Part shown: positions 1-8,534 of the stretch, one piece after another
Layout: the number at the start of each line of letters is the position of its first letter
How positions within the stretch are numbered: the stretch's first letter is position 1
DNA from: Limnohabitans sp. T6-5
GTDB lineage: Bacteria; Pseudomonadota; Gammaproteobacteria; Burkholderiales; Burkholderiaceae_C
Direction of reading: 5' to 3'
Length of the DNA stretch: 64,000 bases
Assembly: GCF_003063315.1 (NCBI RefSeq)
Contig: NZ_NERV01000003.1
Coordinates: 766,845 to 830,844 of the forward strand
Notes under the pieces: generated by a model
Databases searched by the model: none
Seen by the model: the letters and a program-made list of their open reading frames with translations, nothing else
What the model was told of the DNA's origin: nothing
Position numbers and translations under genes: made by a program

Positions 1-498
1 GGGCGGCAATCTCAATTCGGCCTGAACCGCCTGCACATTCAGGCGCCAGGCCCGTGCTGGCTTGCCTTGCAGGCCTGAGCGGCAGGTGCCTGGGTAGACC
101 GCGACCTGGTGGCGCAGCACGGACCGGGCTTGTGCCGATTCAATGTCTTTGCGCGAGCACCCGCAAGGGTAGGCCCAGCCTTTGACGATCAAGGTCTCCA
201 GCGCTGCTTGGTAGGCGTCTCCACGCTGGCTTTGCCAAAGCACCGGGCCATCGGGCACCAAATGGCAAAGTGCCAGTTGCTGCATGATGGCCAGGTCTGC
301 GCCCGGCACGCAGCGCGGCGTGTCCACGTCTTCCAGGCGAACCCGCCACTGGCCCTGGTGGGCGCGTGCGTCCAGCCAGCTGGCCAGTGCGGCCACCAGG
401 GAGCCCGCATGCAGCAAGCCGGTGGGAGAGGGGGCAAAGCGCCCGATATAGCCTGGCCCGGCCTGCTCAGACTCCGGGCGATTGCCTTCCCATCCCAT
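1..498 (-). CDS. gluQ: Glutamyl-Q tRNA(Asp) synthetase, 5' part (cut by window edge)
   Basis: This truncated glutamyl-tRNA synthetase paralogue glutamylates queuosine in the anticodon of tRNA(Asp) in the cytoplasm. The 166 codons visible begin at ATG 498-496 and read [12 protein letters not shown], then [19 protein letters not shown], the class I ATP-binding signature with the HxGS variant of HIGH. The LEDVDTPR segment follows. Further on come CGC and YPGTC, which match the Cys-x-Cys...Tyr-x3-Cys zinc site of the YadB/GluQ group. The remainder, including any KMSKS-like loop, lies beyond position 1. The start is 7 bp after the stop of the oxidoreductase gene, so the two are probably co-transcribed. 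Canonical GltX is less likely because of the compact zinc region directly after the first Rossmann half. Confidence 0.9.
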   Translation of the reverse strand, partial: MGWEGNRPESEQAGPGYIGRFAPSPTGLLHAGSLVAALASWLDARAHQGQWRVRLEDVDTPRCVPGADLAIMQQLALCHLVPDGPVLWQSQRGDAYQAALETLIVKGWAYPCGCSRKDIESAQARSVLRHQVAVYPGTCRSGLQGKPARAWRLNVQAVQAELRLPP

Positions 499-505
499 GG
501 ATGGA

Positions 506-1549
506 TCAGCGTTTTTTGAGCACCGACAAAGCCAATTCCAGGCCCGACACGAATGCGTCTTCGACCCGATGGCCTGTGCACCAGTCACCGCACAGACCGA
601 TGCCCAGGTCCTTGAACCACAAATGGCTCTGACCCAGAGGCTGTGAGGTCTTGGCATACAGCCAGCGGTGCACCTCGGCATGCGCCGGTGTGGCCCGAAT
701 GCCGGTGATTTCTGCAAAGGCCTTGAGCAGCTTGCCGGTGATGCGTTCGGGCGTGTCGTCCACATGTTCCGCAGACCAAGGGGCGCTGGCTTGTACGGTC
801 CAGCGCTCAATGCGTTCACGCGCAGGTTTGGACGATTCGCGTGCCATCCAGGCGATGCGGTGGTGCGTGCTGCGCGCAGCGTTCCATTGGGGGCCGATCG
901 TGATCAGGCCAGGCTGAACGGCTTGCGGGTAGGCCACCATCAGCGTCCAGCAAGGCTCGACCCGCACATCGCTCAAAGGCTGCGCCAGGGCGCTCAAGCC
1001 CGAGCTGTGCAGCAATGTGGTCGCTTGTGCAGGCGGGATGGCCAGGACCACACGGTCAAAACCGGCAAACACATGCTGACTACCGTCCTCGCCTTCGGTG
1101 TGCAGTTGCCAGCCGTTTTTCTTGAAGGGATCGGCGCTGATCTGGGTCACGCAGGTTTGCAACTGCACATTGCCGTCTTCCAGCAGCGGTTCGGCCCAGG
1201 CTTTGACCAGGCCATTCATGCCGGGCGTGGCCACCCAGTGACGCTCTCCGCCCGGCAGTCCGGCTTCGATGACGCGGCCATTGGGGTCGAGCACGCGCAC
1301 AGCATTGGCGCTCCAGGGCTTGCACAGGCCGGGTACGGTGCTCAAGGCCAGGTCAAAGCGCGGGTCTCGCACGGTGAAGTACTGCGTGCCGTGGTCAAAA
1401 CTGCCGAAGGCACTCGCACGCGTGGCCATGCGCCCGCCAAGTCCTCGGCTTTTTTCGAACAGTGTGACGTTGTGACCGGCTTGGCGCAGTGTCCGTGCAC
1501 AAACTACGCCGGCCATGCCGACGCCGATGATGGCTGTGTTGTGTTGCAT
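506..1549 (-). CDS. FAD-dependent amine oxidase/renalase-like oxidoreductase
   Basis: A 347-residue soluble flavoprotein of the NAD(P)/FAD-dependent oxidoreductase class. The N-terminus has the dinucleotide fold motif [15 protein letters not shown], followed by [15 protein letters not shown], which is typical of amine oxidase and renalase-like enzymes. The C-terminus has [19 protein letters not shown], the second FAD contact of this fold. Substrate is unknown. The frame is open 48 bases further upstream, but ATG 1549 is preferred because AGG lies about 8 bases upstream and the FAD motif starts directly after it. It sits immediately upstream of gluQ on the same strand and is divergent from the secretion operon, with no obvious functional link to it. 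Confidence 0.85.
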   Translation of the reverse strand: MQHNTAIIGVGMAGVVCARTLRQAGHNVTLFEKSRGLGGRMATRASAFGSFDHGTQYFTVRDPRFDLALSTVPGLCKPWSANAVRVLDPNGRVIEAGLPGGERHWVATPGMNGLVKAWAEPLLEDGNVQLQTCVTQISADPFKKNGWQLHTEGEDGSQHVFAGFDRVVLAIPPAQATTLLHSSGLSALAQPLSDVRVEPCWTLMVAYPQAVQPGLITIGPQWNAARSTHHRIAWMARESSKPARERIERWTVQASAPWSAEHVDDTPERITGKLLKAFAEITGIRATPAHAEVHRWLYAKTSQPLGQSHLWFKDLGIGLCGDWCTGHRVEDAFVSGLELALSVLKKR

Positions 1550-1840
1550 AGAGTGACCTTTTGTGTCGTATGGAATGACTTTCACCTTATACAGCATGTC
1601 GTTAGAGGATAAAATTCAAATTTCCGCATCATCAAAAATGTGAAAAATGTTTAATTAGTCATTTTTAATTTCCATTTAAGTATTTTTAATGGATGAGAAT
1701 TGATTTTGTTTCTCAATATGATGAATATAAAATAATTAAGCTATAAACTCTGATGATAGTTGTCTTTCGTGCAGGTTAAATATTCAATTTCAAGGGTCAA
1801 CTTTTGCATTGCTCAATATGTATTGAGTCACCTTCGGAGT
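1550..1840. promoter_or_regulatory. AT-rich divergent intergenic region upstream of the secretion operon
   Basis: About 290 bases between the divergent oxidoreductase and TolC genes. Roughly 1600-1760 is strikingly AT-rich against GC-rich surroundings. A TATAAA hexamer at 1726-1731 could be a -10 element for the plus strand, but no well-spaced -35 is convincing. A short inverted repeat TGAGAA/TTCTCA (1694-1699 and 1710-1715) is present. The first TolC frame is open through part of this region from a TTG at 1760, but a signal peptide starts cleanly at ATG 1841. AT-rich DNA of this kind is a usual target of H-NS/MvaT-like silencing; that is inference. Confidence 0.5.
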
Positions 1841-3202
1841 ATGAGAGTGGTTGATTTTTTGGCGATTTTTGTGATTTTGATGGGTTTGATGCCTGTTGGT
1901 CTGACCTATGCTCAAACTCAGCCGAGCACCTCGCCACCCACTGTGGTGCTTACTTCCACTTCCTCTCTCGCCGATCATGAGGAAGAGCGCCAAATTCCCG
2001 CAGCTGTGGTGGCTTATGTGCAAATGGCGCTGCAGCGCCATCCTGAACTTTTGCAAGCCGAAGCGCAAAGCCGTGCACAGGAAGGCTTGTACAAGGAAGC
2101 CAAATCCCAATTCATGCCGCGTGTGGTGGTGGGCGGCAATGCCGGTCAAGAAAATCAGCGCCTGACGGCATCAAACGTCTCGAACGCCTACAAGCAAAGC
2201 CAGGCCTACGTCCGCATGACCATGCCCTTGCTGGATCAGGGGCTGGAGGCACAGGCCGAGCAACGCCGTCAATCTTCCATTGGTGCGGACTGGAAGCTGG
2301 TGGACAAGCGGGAAGAGCTGATGCTGCGCACTTTGGAGGCCTATGTGGAAGTGCTCAGGGCTTCGCAGTTGCTGGTGCTGGCACAAGACAATTTGTCCAT
2401 GCACCGTGGGTATGTCAAACAGGTCAAGGGGATTGCCAAGCTGGATTTGGGCCGGGCGGCTGACTTGCCCGCTGCCATGAGCCGCGCATCCCTGGCGGAG
2501 TCGGTCATGACCTCTCGCCTGATGCGTCTGGAGCAGGCGCGTCTGGAGTTTCAAAGCCTGACAGGCTTGGCCAAGGCACACGATTTGCCTGAAATGCGTT
2601 CGCTGACGCCTGCTGCGAGTCTCGAAGAAGCCTATCAAAAAGCCCTCAATGCCAGCCCAGCCTTGCAAGTGGCCCGGGCCGATGTGGAGCAAGCTCAGCA
2701 GGGCATTGCCTTGGCCAAAGCTCCCTATCGCCCGCGCGTGAATCTGGATGCCACGGGCAAGACCGGACGCGATTTCAACGGCATTCATGGCAATCAATCG
2801 GATCTTTATCTGGGTGTGCAGGCCGAGTGGACGGTGTGGGCTGGCGGGGCGGATGGACATGCTCTGAATGCAGCCACGGCCACCCAGATGGCCACGCGTT
2901 TTGCCTTTGAAAAAGCACGCGATGAATTGCAGCAGCGCGTGGGTTCTGCCTGGTACGAATTTCTGGCGCACACCCAGTCCCTGGCCTCATTTGATGATTA
3001 CGTCAACCACGCGCAAGAGATGGTGTACGCCAACCGCAAGCAGTTCAGGGTGGGGCGTCGCAATTTGCTGGATGTGCTCAATGCCGAAAATGAATTGTTC
3101 ACCGCCCGCTCCAACAAGCTGTCTTCCGAGATGGACCAGATCAAGGCTTCTTTTCGCTTGATCGGTCTGCAGGGGCTTCTTCCCACGGTGTTGCAGCTGT
3201 GA
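1841..3202 (+). CDS. TolC-like outer-membrane efflux protein (first copy)
   Basis: A 453-residue trimeric outer-membrane channel component of type I secretion. Residues 1-25 form a signal peptide ending ...VGLTYAQ. The mature part has two outer-membrane efflux protein halves, each with long amphipathic helices: one around YVEVLRASQLLVLAQDNL and one around ALQVARADVEQAQQGIALA. The second half ends QFRVGRRNLLDVLNAENELF, the classic C-terminal signature of the family. Length is normal. GGAG lies very close to ATG 1841, which is a weak spacing; an upstream TTG at 1760 would add 27 residues that do not resemble a leader. It is the first gene of the ten-gene run and precedes the first ABC gene by 46 bases, so a role as exit duct for the giant proteins downstream is likely. 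Confidence 0.88.
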   Translation: MRVVDFLAIFVILMGLMPVGLTYAQTQPSTSPPTVVLTSTSSLADHEEERQIPAAVVAYVQMALQRHPELLQAEAQSRAQEGLYKEAKSQFMPRVVVGGNAGQENQRLTASNVSNAYKQSQAYVRMTMPLLDQGLEAQAEQRRQSSIGADWKLVDKREELMLRTLEAYVEVLRASQLLVLAQDNLSMHRGYVKQVKGIAKLDLGRAADLPAAMSRASLAESVMTSRLMRLEQARLEFQSLTGLAKAHDLPEMRSLTPAASLEEAYQKALNASPALQVARADVEQAQQGIALAKAPYRPRVNLDATGKTGRDFNGIHGNQSDLYLGVQAEWTVWAGGADGHALNAATATQMATRFAFEKARDELQQRVGSAWYEFLAHTQSLASFDDYVNHAQEMVYANRKQFRVGRRNLLDVLNAENELFTARSNKLSSEMDQIKASFRLIGLQGLLPTVLQL

Positions 3203-3248
3203 GGGGCCAAGCGATGCATGACAGGGTGCTGTTTGCGGAGGCTGATCA

Positions 3249-5402
3249 ATGACTTTGCAGCCCTCTGTTTTTGAGGCATTGAGTCAGTTGGCCCTGCGTT
3301 TGGGCCAGCGTGTTTCGGCGCGCGACCTGATGGCGCAAACGGCCGAGTTTGGCGACGAAGAGCTGAGCTTGCTGGCTGCTGCGCAAACCCTGGAACGACA
3401 GGGGTTGCAGGTGCAGATGGCGGCCGTGGGACCTGCTGACTACGACAGTCGCCTGGGGCCGGTGGTGATCGGGCTCCATGGGGGGGGGGCGGCTGTGCTG
3501 CTGAGTCGCCAGGGCGCTCAATGCCAGGTCATTCGCCCACATCTGCTTGCTGGCGAGCCCCAGTGGGTGCCCGTGAATGAGTTGGCGGCCGAAAGCGCTG
3601 GCTGGAGTCTGCACGCGCGTCTTCGCCCAGCGTCGGCTTTTCCGTCTGAAAGCCCTGACGCACAGCCTCAGGCAGGCAGTTTGCCCTCAGCCCCGCATTG
3701 GTTCTGGAGTGTGTTTCTCACCCTCAAGAGCTATTACCTGGACAGCACCTTGGCGGCGGTGCTGATCAATTTGCTGGCGCTGGCCACATCGATGTTTTCG
3801 ATGAATGTGTATGACCGCGTCATCCCCAACGCGGCGGTGCATTCCTTGTGGGTGCTGGCCTTGGGTGTGACCCTTGCAGGCGTGCTGGAGTTGGGGCTGC
3901 GCACCTTGCGCGGCTATCTGGTGGATGTGGCCGGTAAAAAGGCCGATCTGCTCTTGTCTTCACGCATTTTTCAGCAGGCCCTGAATTTGCGGGCGCAGGA
4001 CCGTCCGGCCTCGAGTGGCCAGTTCGCAGGCCAGTTGCGCGAGTTTGAATCGGTGCGTGACTTTGTCAGCTCCACCACCTTGGTCACGCTGAGTGACGTG
4101 CCCTTTGTCATGGTGTTTTTGTGCGTCATCGCCTACTTTGGCGGCCCGCTGGTGTGGGTGCCGGTGGTGGGGGCTGCGCTGGTGTTTTTGGCGGGTTGGG
4201 CCTCGCAGTGGCCGATCCGTGAATCCATTGCCCGTTACCAGTATGAAAGTGCCCAAAAGCTCGGCTTCATGGTCGAGACTCTGGAGCGGTTGGAGCAAAT
4301 CCGCGCCATGGGCGCCGAGCCCCGGTTGCAAAGCCACTGGGAACGCATCAGCGCCACCACCGCCCGCAGCGCCATGACCAGCCGCTGGGTGTCGGCCATC
4401 ACGCTGAACTTCACCCAGTTTGTGCAGCAAACCTGCAACACCACCCTGATCGTCTGGGGCGTGTACCTGATCCTGGAAGGTCGCCTGACCTCGGGCGGGC
4501 TGATCGGCTGCACCATCCTGGCCGGTCGCGCCCTGGGGCCGCTGGCCCAGGTGGCGGGTTTGCTCACCCGCTACCAACATGCTGCCGGGGCCTTCAAGAC
4601 ACTCGACCGCATCATGCGACTGCCCGGCCAATACGAGGCCGGGCGCAGCTACATGGGCCTGCAGCAATCGACTGGCCAGGTACAGCTGCGCCAGCTTCAG
4701 TTCAGTTACCCCCACACCGACCGCCAGGTGCTGCAGATTCAGGATTTGTCCATCGCCGCCGGTGAACATGTCGCCCTGATGGGGCCTGTGGGCAGCGGCA
4801 AATCAACGCTGCTGAAGTTGCTGGCCTGGCTGTATCCGCCTACGCAAGGGCAGGTCTTGCTCGATGGCCTGGACATGGCCCACATCTCGCCCGCAGACTT
4901 GCGCGCCCAGCTGGCCTGGGTCAGCCAGGATGCAGTTTTGTTCCGGGGCAGTTTGCGTGACAACCTGCTCATGGCCGCCCCGCATGTGCCTGATGCCCGT
5001 CTGCAGCATGTGTTGCAGCTCACGGGCATCCAGTCTTGGGTGGCTGGGCATCCGCAAGGGCTGGACATGCCTTTGGGTGAGGCCGGTGCCGCCTTGTCGG
5101 GCGGGCAGCGCCAGATGGTGGCTTTGGCCCGTGCTTTGCTGGCCAACTGTCCGGTGGTCTTGCTCGATGAGCCCACCAGCGCCTTCGATGCCGCCGGTGA
5201 GCAGCGTTTGCTGGAGCAACTTCAGACCGAGTTGACCGGTAAAACCGTGGTCATCGCCACACACCGCCCCGGCCCGCTCAGTCTGGTGACGCGCCTGGTC
5301 TTGCTCGATGGCGGTCACATCCTGGCCGATGGCCCCAAAGAGGCCGTGTTGCAAGCGGTGCAGGCTGGTCGTGTCAAACGCATTGCCGGGAGGTCTGCAT
5401 GA
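3249..5402 (+). CDS. Type I secretion ABC transporter, permease-ATPase (first copy)
   Basis: A 717-residue inner-membrane half-transporter that energises type I secretion by ATP hydrolysis. Residues 1-130 resemble a C39 peptidase-like domain lacking the catalytic cysteine, as in exporters of RTX proteins that do not cleave a leader. Six transmembrane helices occupy about residues 155-440. The nucleotide-binding domain has Walker A GPVGSGKST (from residue 512), a Q-loop at LAWVSQDAVLF, signature LSGGQRQ (from 616), Walker B VVLLDEP (about 636-642) and an H-loop at VVIATHRPG, so it looks catalytically intact. GGAGG precedes ATG 3249. The stop overlaps the next adaptor gene by four bases (ATGA). 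Resemblance is to LapB/PrtD/HlyB-type exporters. A run of ten G lies within the N-terminal domain at 3480-3489. Confidence 0.92.
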   Translation: MTLQPSVFEALSQLALRLGQRVSARDLMAQTAEFGDEELSLLAAAQTLERQGLQVQMAAVGPADYDSRLGPVVIGLHGGGAAVLLSRQGAQCQVIRPHLLAGEPQWVPVNELAAESAGWSLHARLRPASAFPSESPDAQPQAGSLPSAPHWFWSVFLTLKSYYLDSTLAAVLINLLALATSMFSMNVYDRVIPNAAVHSLWVLALGVTLAGVLELGLRTLRGYLVDVAGKKADLLLSSRIFQQALNLRAQDRPASSGQFAGQLREFESVRDFVSSTTLVTLSDVPFVMVFLCVIAYFGGPLVWVPVVGAALVFLAGWASQWPIRESIARYQYESAQKLGFMVETLERLEQIRAMGAEPRLQSHWERISATTARSAMTSRWVSAITLNFTQFVQQTCNTTLIVWGVYLILEGRLTSGGLIGCTILAGRALGPLAQVAGLLTRYQHAAGAFKTLDRIMRLPGQYEAGRSYMGLQQSTGQVQLRQLQFSYPHTDRQVLQIQDLSIAAGEHVALMGPVGSGKSTLLKLLAWLYPPTQGQVLLDGLDMAHISPADLRAQLAWVSQDAVLFRGSLRDNLLMAAPHVPDARLQHVLQLTGIQSWVAGHPQGLDMPLGEAGAALSGGQRQMVALARALLANCPVVLLDEPTSAFDAAGEQRLLEQLQTELTGKTVVIATHRPGPLSLVTRLVLLDGGHILADGPKEAVLQAVQAGRVKRIAGRSA
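3480..3489 (+). repeat. G10 homopolymer inside the first ABC transporter gene
   Basis: Ten consecutive G residues encode the HGGGA stretch in the peptidase-like domain. Gain or loss of one base by slippage would shift the frame near codon 80 and remove the membrane and ATPase domains. In this assembly the frame is intact. Confidence 0.75.
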
Positions 5403-6706
5403 GCGCGCCCCGTTCACAAGCGCCGGGCGCAGCGTCTGGCATGCCGACGCCCATGTCACCCCAAGAGCGCCAGGCACTGACGCAAAAAATCCTGCGTCTA
5501 CGAGCCCAAAACCAGCTGCAGGCCGATCTCGATTTGCTGGATGACGTGTACGCTGCTTCCCTGCGCGAGCGTCAGCCGGTGCTGCGCATCGGGCTGTACG
5601 CCACCGCCGTGGTCTTGCTGGTGTTCATGCTCTGGGCGGGCTGGGCGCAGCTCGAAGAAGTCACCACCGGCATGGGCAAAGTCATTCCCACCAGCCGAGA
5701 ACAAGTCATCCAGAGCCTGGAGTCGGGTGTGCTCGCCGAGTTGCTGGTGGCCGAAGGTGACACGGTCGAAGTCGACCAGCCCTTGCTGCGCATCGACGAT
5801 GCGCGACAGGGCGCCACGGTGCGCGAAGGCCAATCCAAGATCGACGCCTTGCAGGCCGCTGCTGTGCGCCTTCGCGCCGAGGCCCAAGGCGGCACTCTGG
5901 CGTTTCCGGCCGAATTGCAGCGCCGCGCTCCAGAGCTGACGCGCAACGAACGCGATACCTTTGAGGCCCGTCGCCGCAGCCTGGACAGCAGCATTGCCGC
6001 GCAGCAGCAAGCCTTGAAGTTGGCCACCGAAGAGCTGCGCATCACCGAGCCGATGGCCGCCAGCGGCTATGTGTCCGATCTGGAGGTGTTGCGCATCAAG
6101 CGCACCATTTCCGAGACCAAAGGCCGTCTGAGCGAGCTGGCTGGCAAATTCAAGGCCGATGCGGCCACCGAGCTGGCGCGTGTCGAGGCCGACATGGGCT
6201 CGCAGCGACAAGGCCTGTCTGGCAAGGAAGACAACTTCCGCCGCACCGTCTTGCGTGCGCCCAAGCGCGGCGTGGTCAAAAACATCCGCATCAACACCCT
6301 GGGGGGCGTGATCCAGATGGGGCAGGACCTGCTGGAAATCGTGCCCATGGACGACAAGCTGCTGATCGAAACCCGCATCCGCCCCTCGGACATCGCCTTC
6401 CTGCACCCTGGCATGGAGGCGGTGGTCAAGATCACGGCCTACGATTCGAGCGTCTACGGCTGGCTCAATGCACGATTGGTGCAAATCAGTCCCGACACCT
6501 TGCGCGACGAGGTGCGTCGCGAAGAAACCTATTACCGCGCCTTGGTTCGCACCGACAGCGCGAGTTTGAAAACACCGGACGGCAAAAATCTGCCGATCAT
6601 TCCGGGCATGTTGGCCCAAGTGGATATCAAGACCGGTCAAAAGTCGGTCCTGACCTATCTGTTCAAGCCTGTCATGCGCGCCCGAGAAGCGCTCAGAGAA
6701 CGGTGA
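5399..6706 (+). CDS. HlyD-family membrane fusion protein (first copy)
   Basis: A 435-residue periplasmic adaptor linking an ABC exporter to a TolC duct. A cytoplasmic N-terminus of about 60 residues precedes one transmembrane helix (about 62-82, ATAVVLLVFMLWAGWA). Then come the first lipoyl half (GMGKVIPTSREQVIQSLESG), a long alpha-hairpin rich in charged heptads (about 140-270), the second lipoyl half (LRAPKRGVVKNIRINTLGG) and the beta-barrel domain ending in PIIPGMLAQVDIKTGQKSV, the family C-terminal signature. Start ATG 5399 overlaps the ABC stop by four bases, indicating translational coupling. The next gene again overlaps by four bases. Length is typical for type I secretion adaptors. 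Confidence 0.92.
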   Translation: MSAPRSQAPGAASGMPTPMSPQERQALTQKILRLRAQNQLQADLDLLDDVYAASLRERQPVLRIGLYATAVVLLVFMLWAGWAQLEEVTTGMGKVIPTSREQVIQSLESGVLAELLVAEGDTVEVDQPLLRIDDARQGATVREGQSKIDALQAAAVRLRAEAQGGTLAFPAELQRRAPELTRNERDTFEARRRSLDSSIAAQQQALKLATEELRITEPMAASGYVSDLEVLRIKRTISETKGRLSELAGKFKADAATELARVEADMGSQRQGLSGKEDNFRRTVLRAPKRGVVKNIRINTLGGVIQMGQDLLEIVPMDDKLLIETRIRPSDIAFLHPGMEAVVKITAYDSSVYGWLNARLVQISPDTLRDEVRREETYYRALVRTDSASLKTPDGKNLPIIPGMLAQVDIKTGQKSVLTYLFKPVMRAREALRER

Positions 6707-8493
6707 ATGCCATGAAACACATCCAGACCCACGCATACCTCATGACCCCGCAGCGCCAGCGGGGGCCGGTTTTCAAGCCAGCCATCTTGTGTGCGGCCTT
6801 GACCGCCTTGGCCTCACACAGTGCGGTGTGGGGGCAGGCCGCTGCGGCCACGTCAGACGCCGACATTGAACGCCAGCGTCAGGCCACACAAAGCATGGTC
6901 GAGCAAGTCACGGCCGACCAGGACAAACCCACAGATCGTGCCAGCAGCCTGGGGCAGGCATTGCCTGCCGCTTTGCAGTCGAAATTCAAGCCCTGGAAAG
7001 AGGCCGTTCGCGCCAAAGCACCGGTGGACACCGCGGACAAGGCTCGCCTGGAGTTGCCCGTTTTGGCCAAACCCGAGCCCGCCGTGGTGCTGCGTCGCCC
7101 GGTCGACACCTCGCCCAAATCCAATCTGTCCACACCGGACTTTTCACGCCAGAGCCTGACGTTTGCGCAATTGACGGGCAAGTCCGAGATTGATTTGCCT
7201 GAACCGGAAGGTGGTTTGGGCACATCGGTGGTGACACGCAAAACCACCGAATTTCAGCAAGTGGCCTTTTCAATGCCCGATTTGCTGCAGGCCGGGCTGG
7301 AATTCAGCCCGGAGTTGAACGCAGTCCGGGCGCGCCAGGAAAGTTCTCGCCAGCGTGTTTCCAAAAGCCGTGCGGATTTGTTGCCTTCTTTTTCAGCGCG
7401 ATACGCCACAGGCAAAGAGAACTCCACGACCACGACCCTGAACAACAGCGGTCACGATTACAAAAACACCTCTTTGCGCGTGACCCAGCCGCTGGTGAAT
7501 TACCCGGCCTGGGAAACCTGGCAGGCCAGCGGATTGGCCATGGATGCGGCCTTGCTGCGCAGCTCGGCCATGGAGCAGGACGTGTCCTTGAACCTGGTCA
7601 AAGCCGTGATCAACCTCACGACCAGCCGCATCACGCTGAATTTTTCAGATGAATTGCTCGATAACCTGTCTGGCATCCTGAGCTATCAGGACCAGCGCTC
7701 GCAATCGGGCGCCAGCAGCCAGGCCGAACTCGAACGCGCCCGATCACGCGTTCTTGCGGCGCGCCAGGCCCGGCTGGAGCAGCAGGCCAACTACAAAGGC
7801 GGCTTGCTCGAACTGGAGCGCCAATTGGGTTTTGCGCCGCAACTGCTGAACCTGCCCTTCTTGAGCCAGTTGCCTTCCTTGCCGCGCACGCAAGCTGAAA
7901 TCCGCGATCTGGTCTTGAAGGAAAACGCCGAACTGACCGCGCTGCGTGCCGAAGTGGAAGCCCAAAAAGCCCAGGTGCGCGCCCAATACGGCCGTGCAGC
8001 GCCCACGGTGCTGGCCAGTCTGGAAGATGACCGCGCCACCAACAACGGTGGCGTGATGGGCTCGCGCCAGGACACCCGCGCCCTGGTGGTGCTCAACTGG
8101 GCGGTCTCCTTGGGCGGCAAGGAATACTTTGCAGGCAAGGAAGCGTCTGCCGACTTGTCCGAGTTGCAAAGCAAGCTGGAGCAAAACGAGCAGCGTCTGG
8201 CGCAAGCGGTGGACACTGACTTCGCCTTGCTCCAAGCGGCCACTTTGCGCATCAGCTTGGGGCAGCAAGAGCAAGAGGCCGCCCGGCGTGTGACCGAGGC
8301 CGTGCGCGAACAACTCAAGGTGGGGCGCATTTCTTCGCTGCTGGAAGCCCTCGATGCCAGCCAGAGTCTGTATGACGCCCGACTGAAATTGACGCAAGCC
8401 CTGGGTCAGCAAATGCTGGCCCAGGCGCAACTGCTCAAAAGCATGGGACGGCTCAGTACCATGCGTGAGCAGGCCCGCATCCAGTTGAAGTGA
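6703..8493 (+). CDS. TolC-like outer-membrane protein with long N-terminal extension (second copy)
   Basis: A 596-residue outer-membrane channel protein, clearly longer than TolC-type proteins, which are usually about 420-480. A leader-like segment (AILCAALTALASHSAVWGQA) is followed by about 140 residues of polar, proline- and alanine-rich sequence (about 40-180) with no family recognised. The efflux-protein core starts near SMPDLLQAGLEFSPELNAV and ends with QLKVGRISSLLEALDASQSLYDAR as its C-terminal signature. GTG 6703 overlaps the preceding stop (GTGA); ATG 6712 three codons later is an alternative. Its position between the first adaptor and the MotB-like gene suggests it belongs to the second half of a doubled secretion apparatus. 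The extension may be a periplasmic contact domain; that is inference. Confidence 0.87.
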   Translation: MNAMKHIQTHAYLMTPQRQRGPVFKPAILCAALTALASHSAVWGQAAAATSDADIERQRQATQSMVEQVTADQDKPTDRASSLGQALPAALQSKFKPWKEAVRAKAPVDTADKARLELPVLAKPEPAVVLRRPVDTSPKSNLSTPDFSRQSLTFAQLTGKSEIDLPEPEGGLGTSVVTRKTTEFQQVAFSMPDLLQAGLEFSPELNAVRARQESSRQRVSKSRADLLPSFSARYATGKENSTTTTLNNSGHDYKNTSLRVTQPLVNYPAWETWQASGLAMDAALLRSSAMEQDVSLNLVKAVINLTTSRITLNFSDELLDNLSGILSYQDQRSQSGASSQAELERARSRVLAARQARLEQQANYKGGLLELERQLGFAPQLLNLPFLSQLPSLPRTQAEIRDLVLKENAELTALRAEVEAQKAQVRAQYGRAAPTVLASLEDDRATNNGGVMGSRQDTRALVVLNWAVSLGGKEYFAGKEASADLSELQSKLEQNEQRLAQAVDTDFALLQAATLRISLGQQEQEAARRVTEAVREQLKVGRISSLLEALDASQSLYDARLKLTQALGQQMLAQAQLLKSMGRLSTMREQARIQLK

Positions 8494-8534
8494 TTATTTG
8501 ATTTTTCTTTTCCAAACAATAAAAAGGCTCATCC

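Noticed and set aside
668..1612. A 314-codon plus-strand frame opposite the oxidoreductase gene
   Set aside because: The minus strand encodes clear FAD-binding motifs; the plus frame has no family features.
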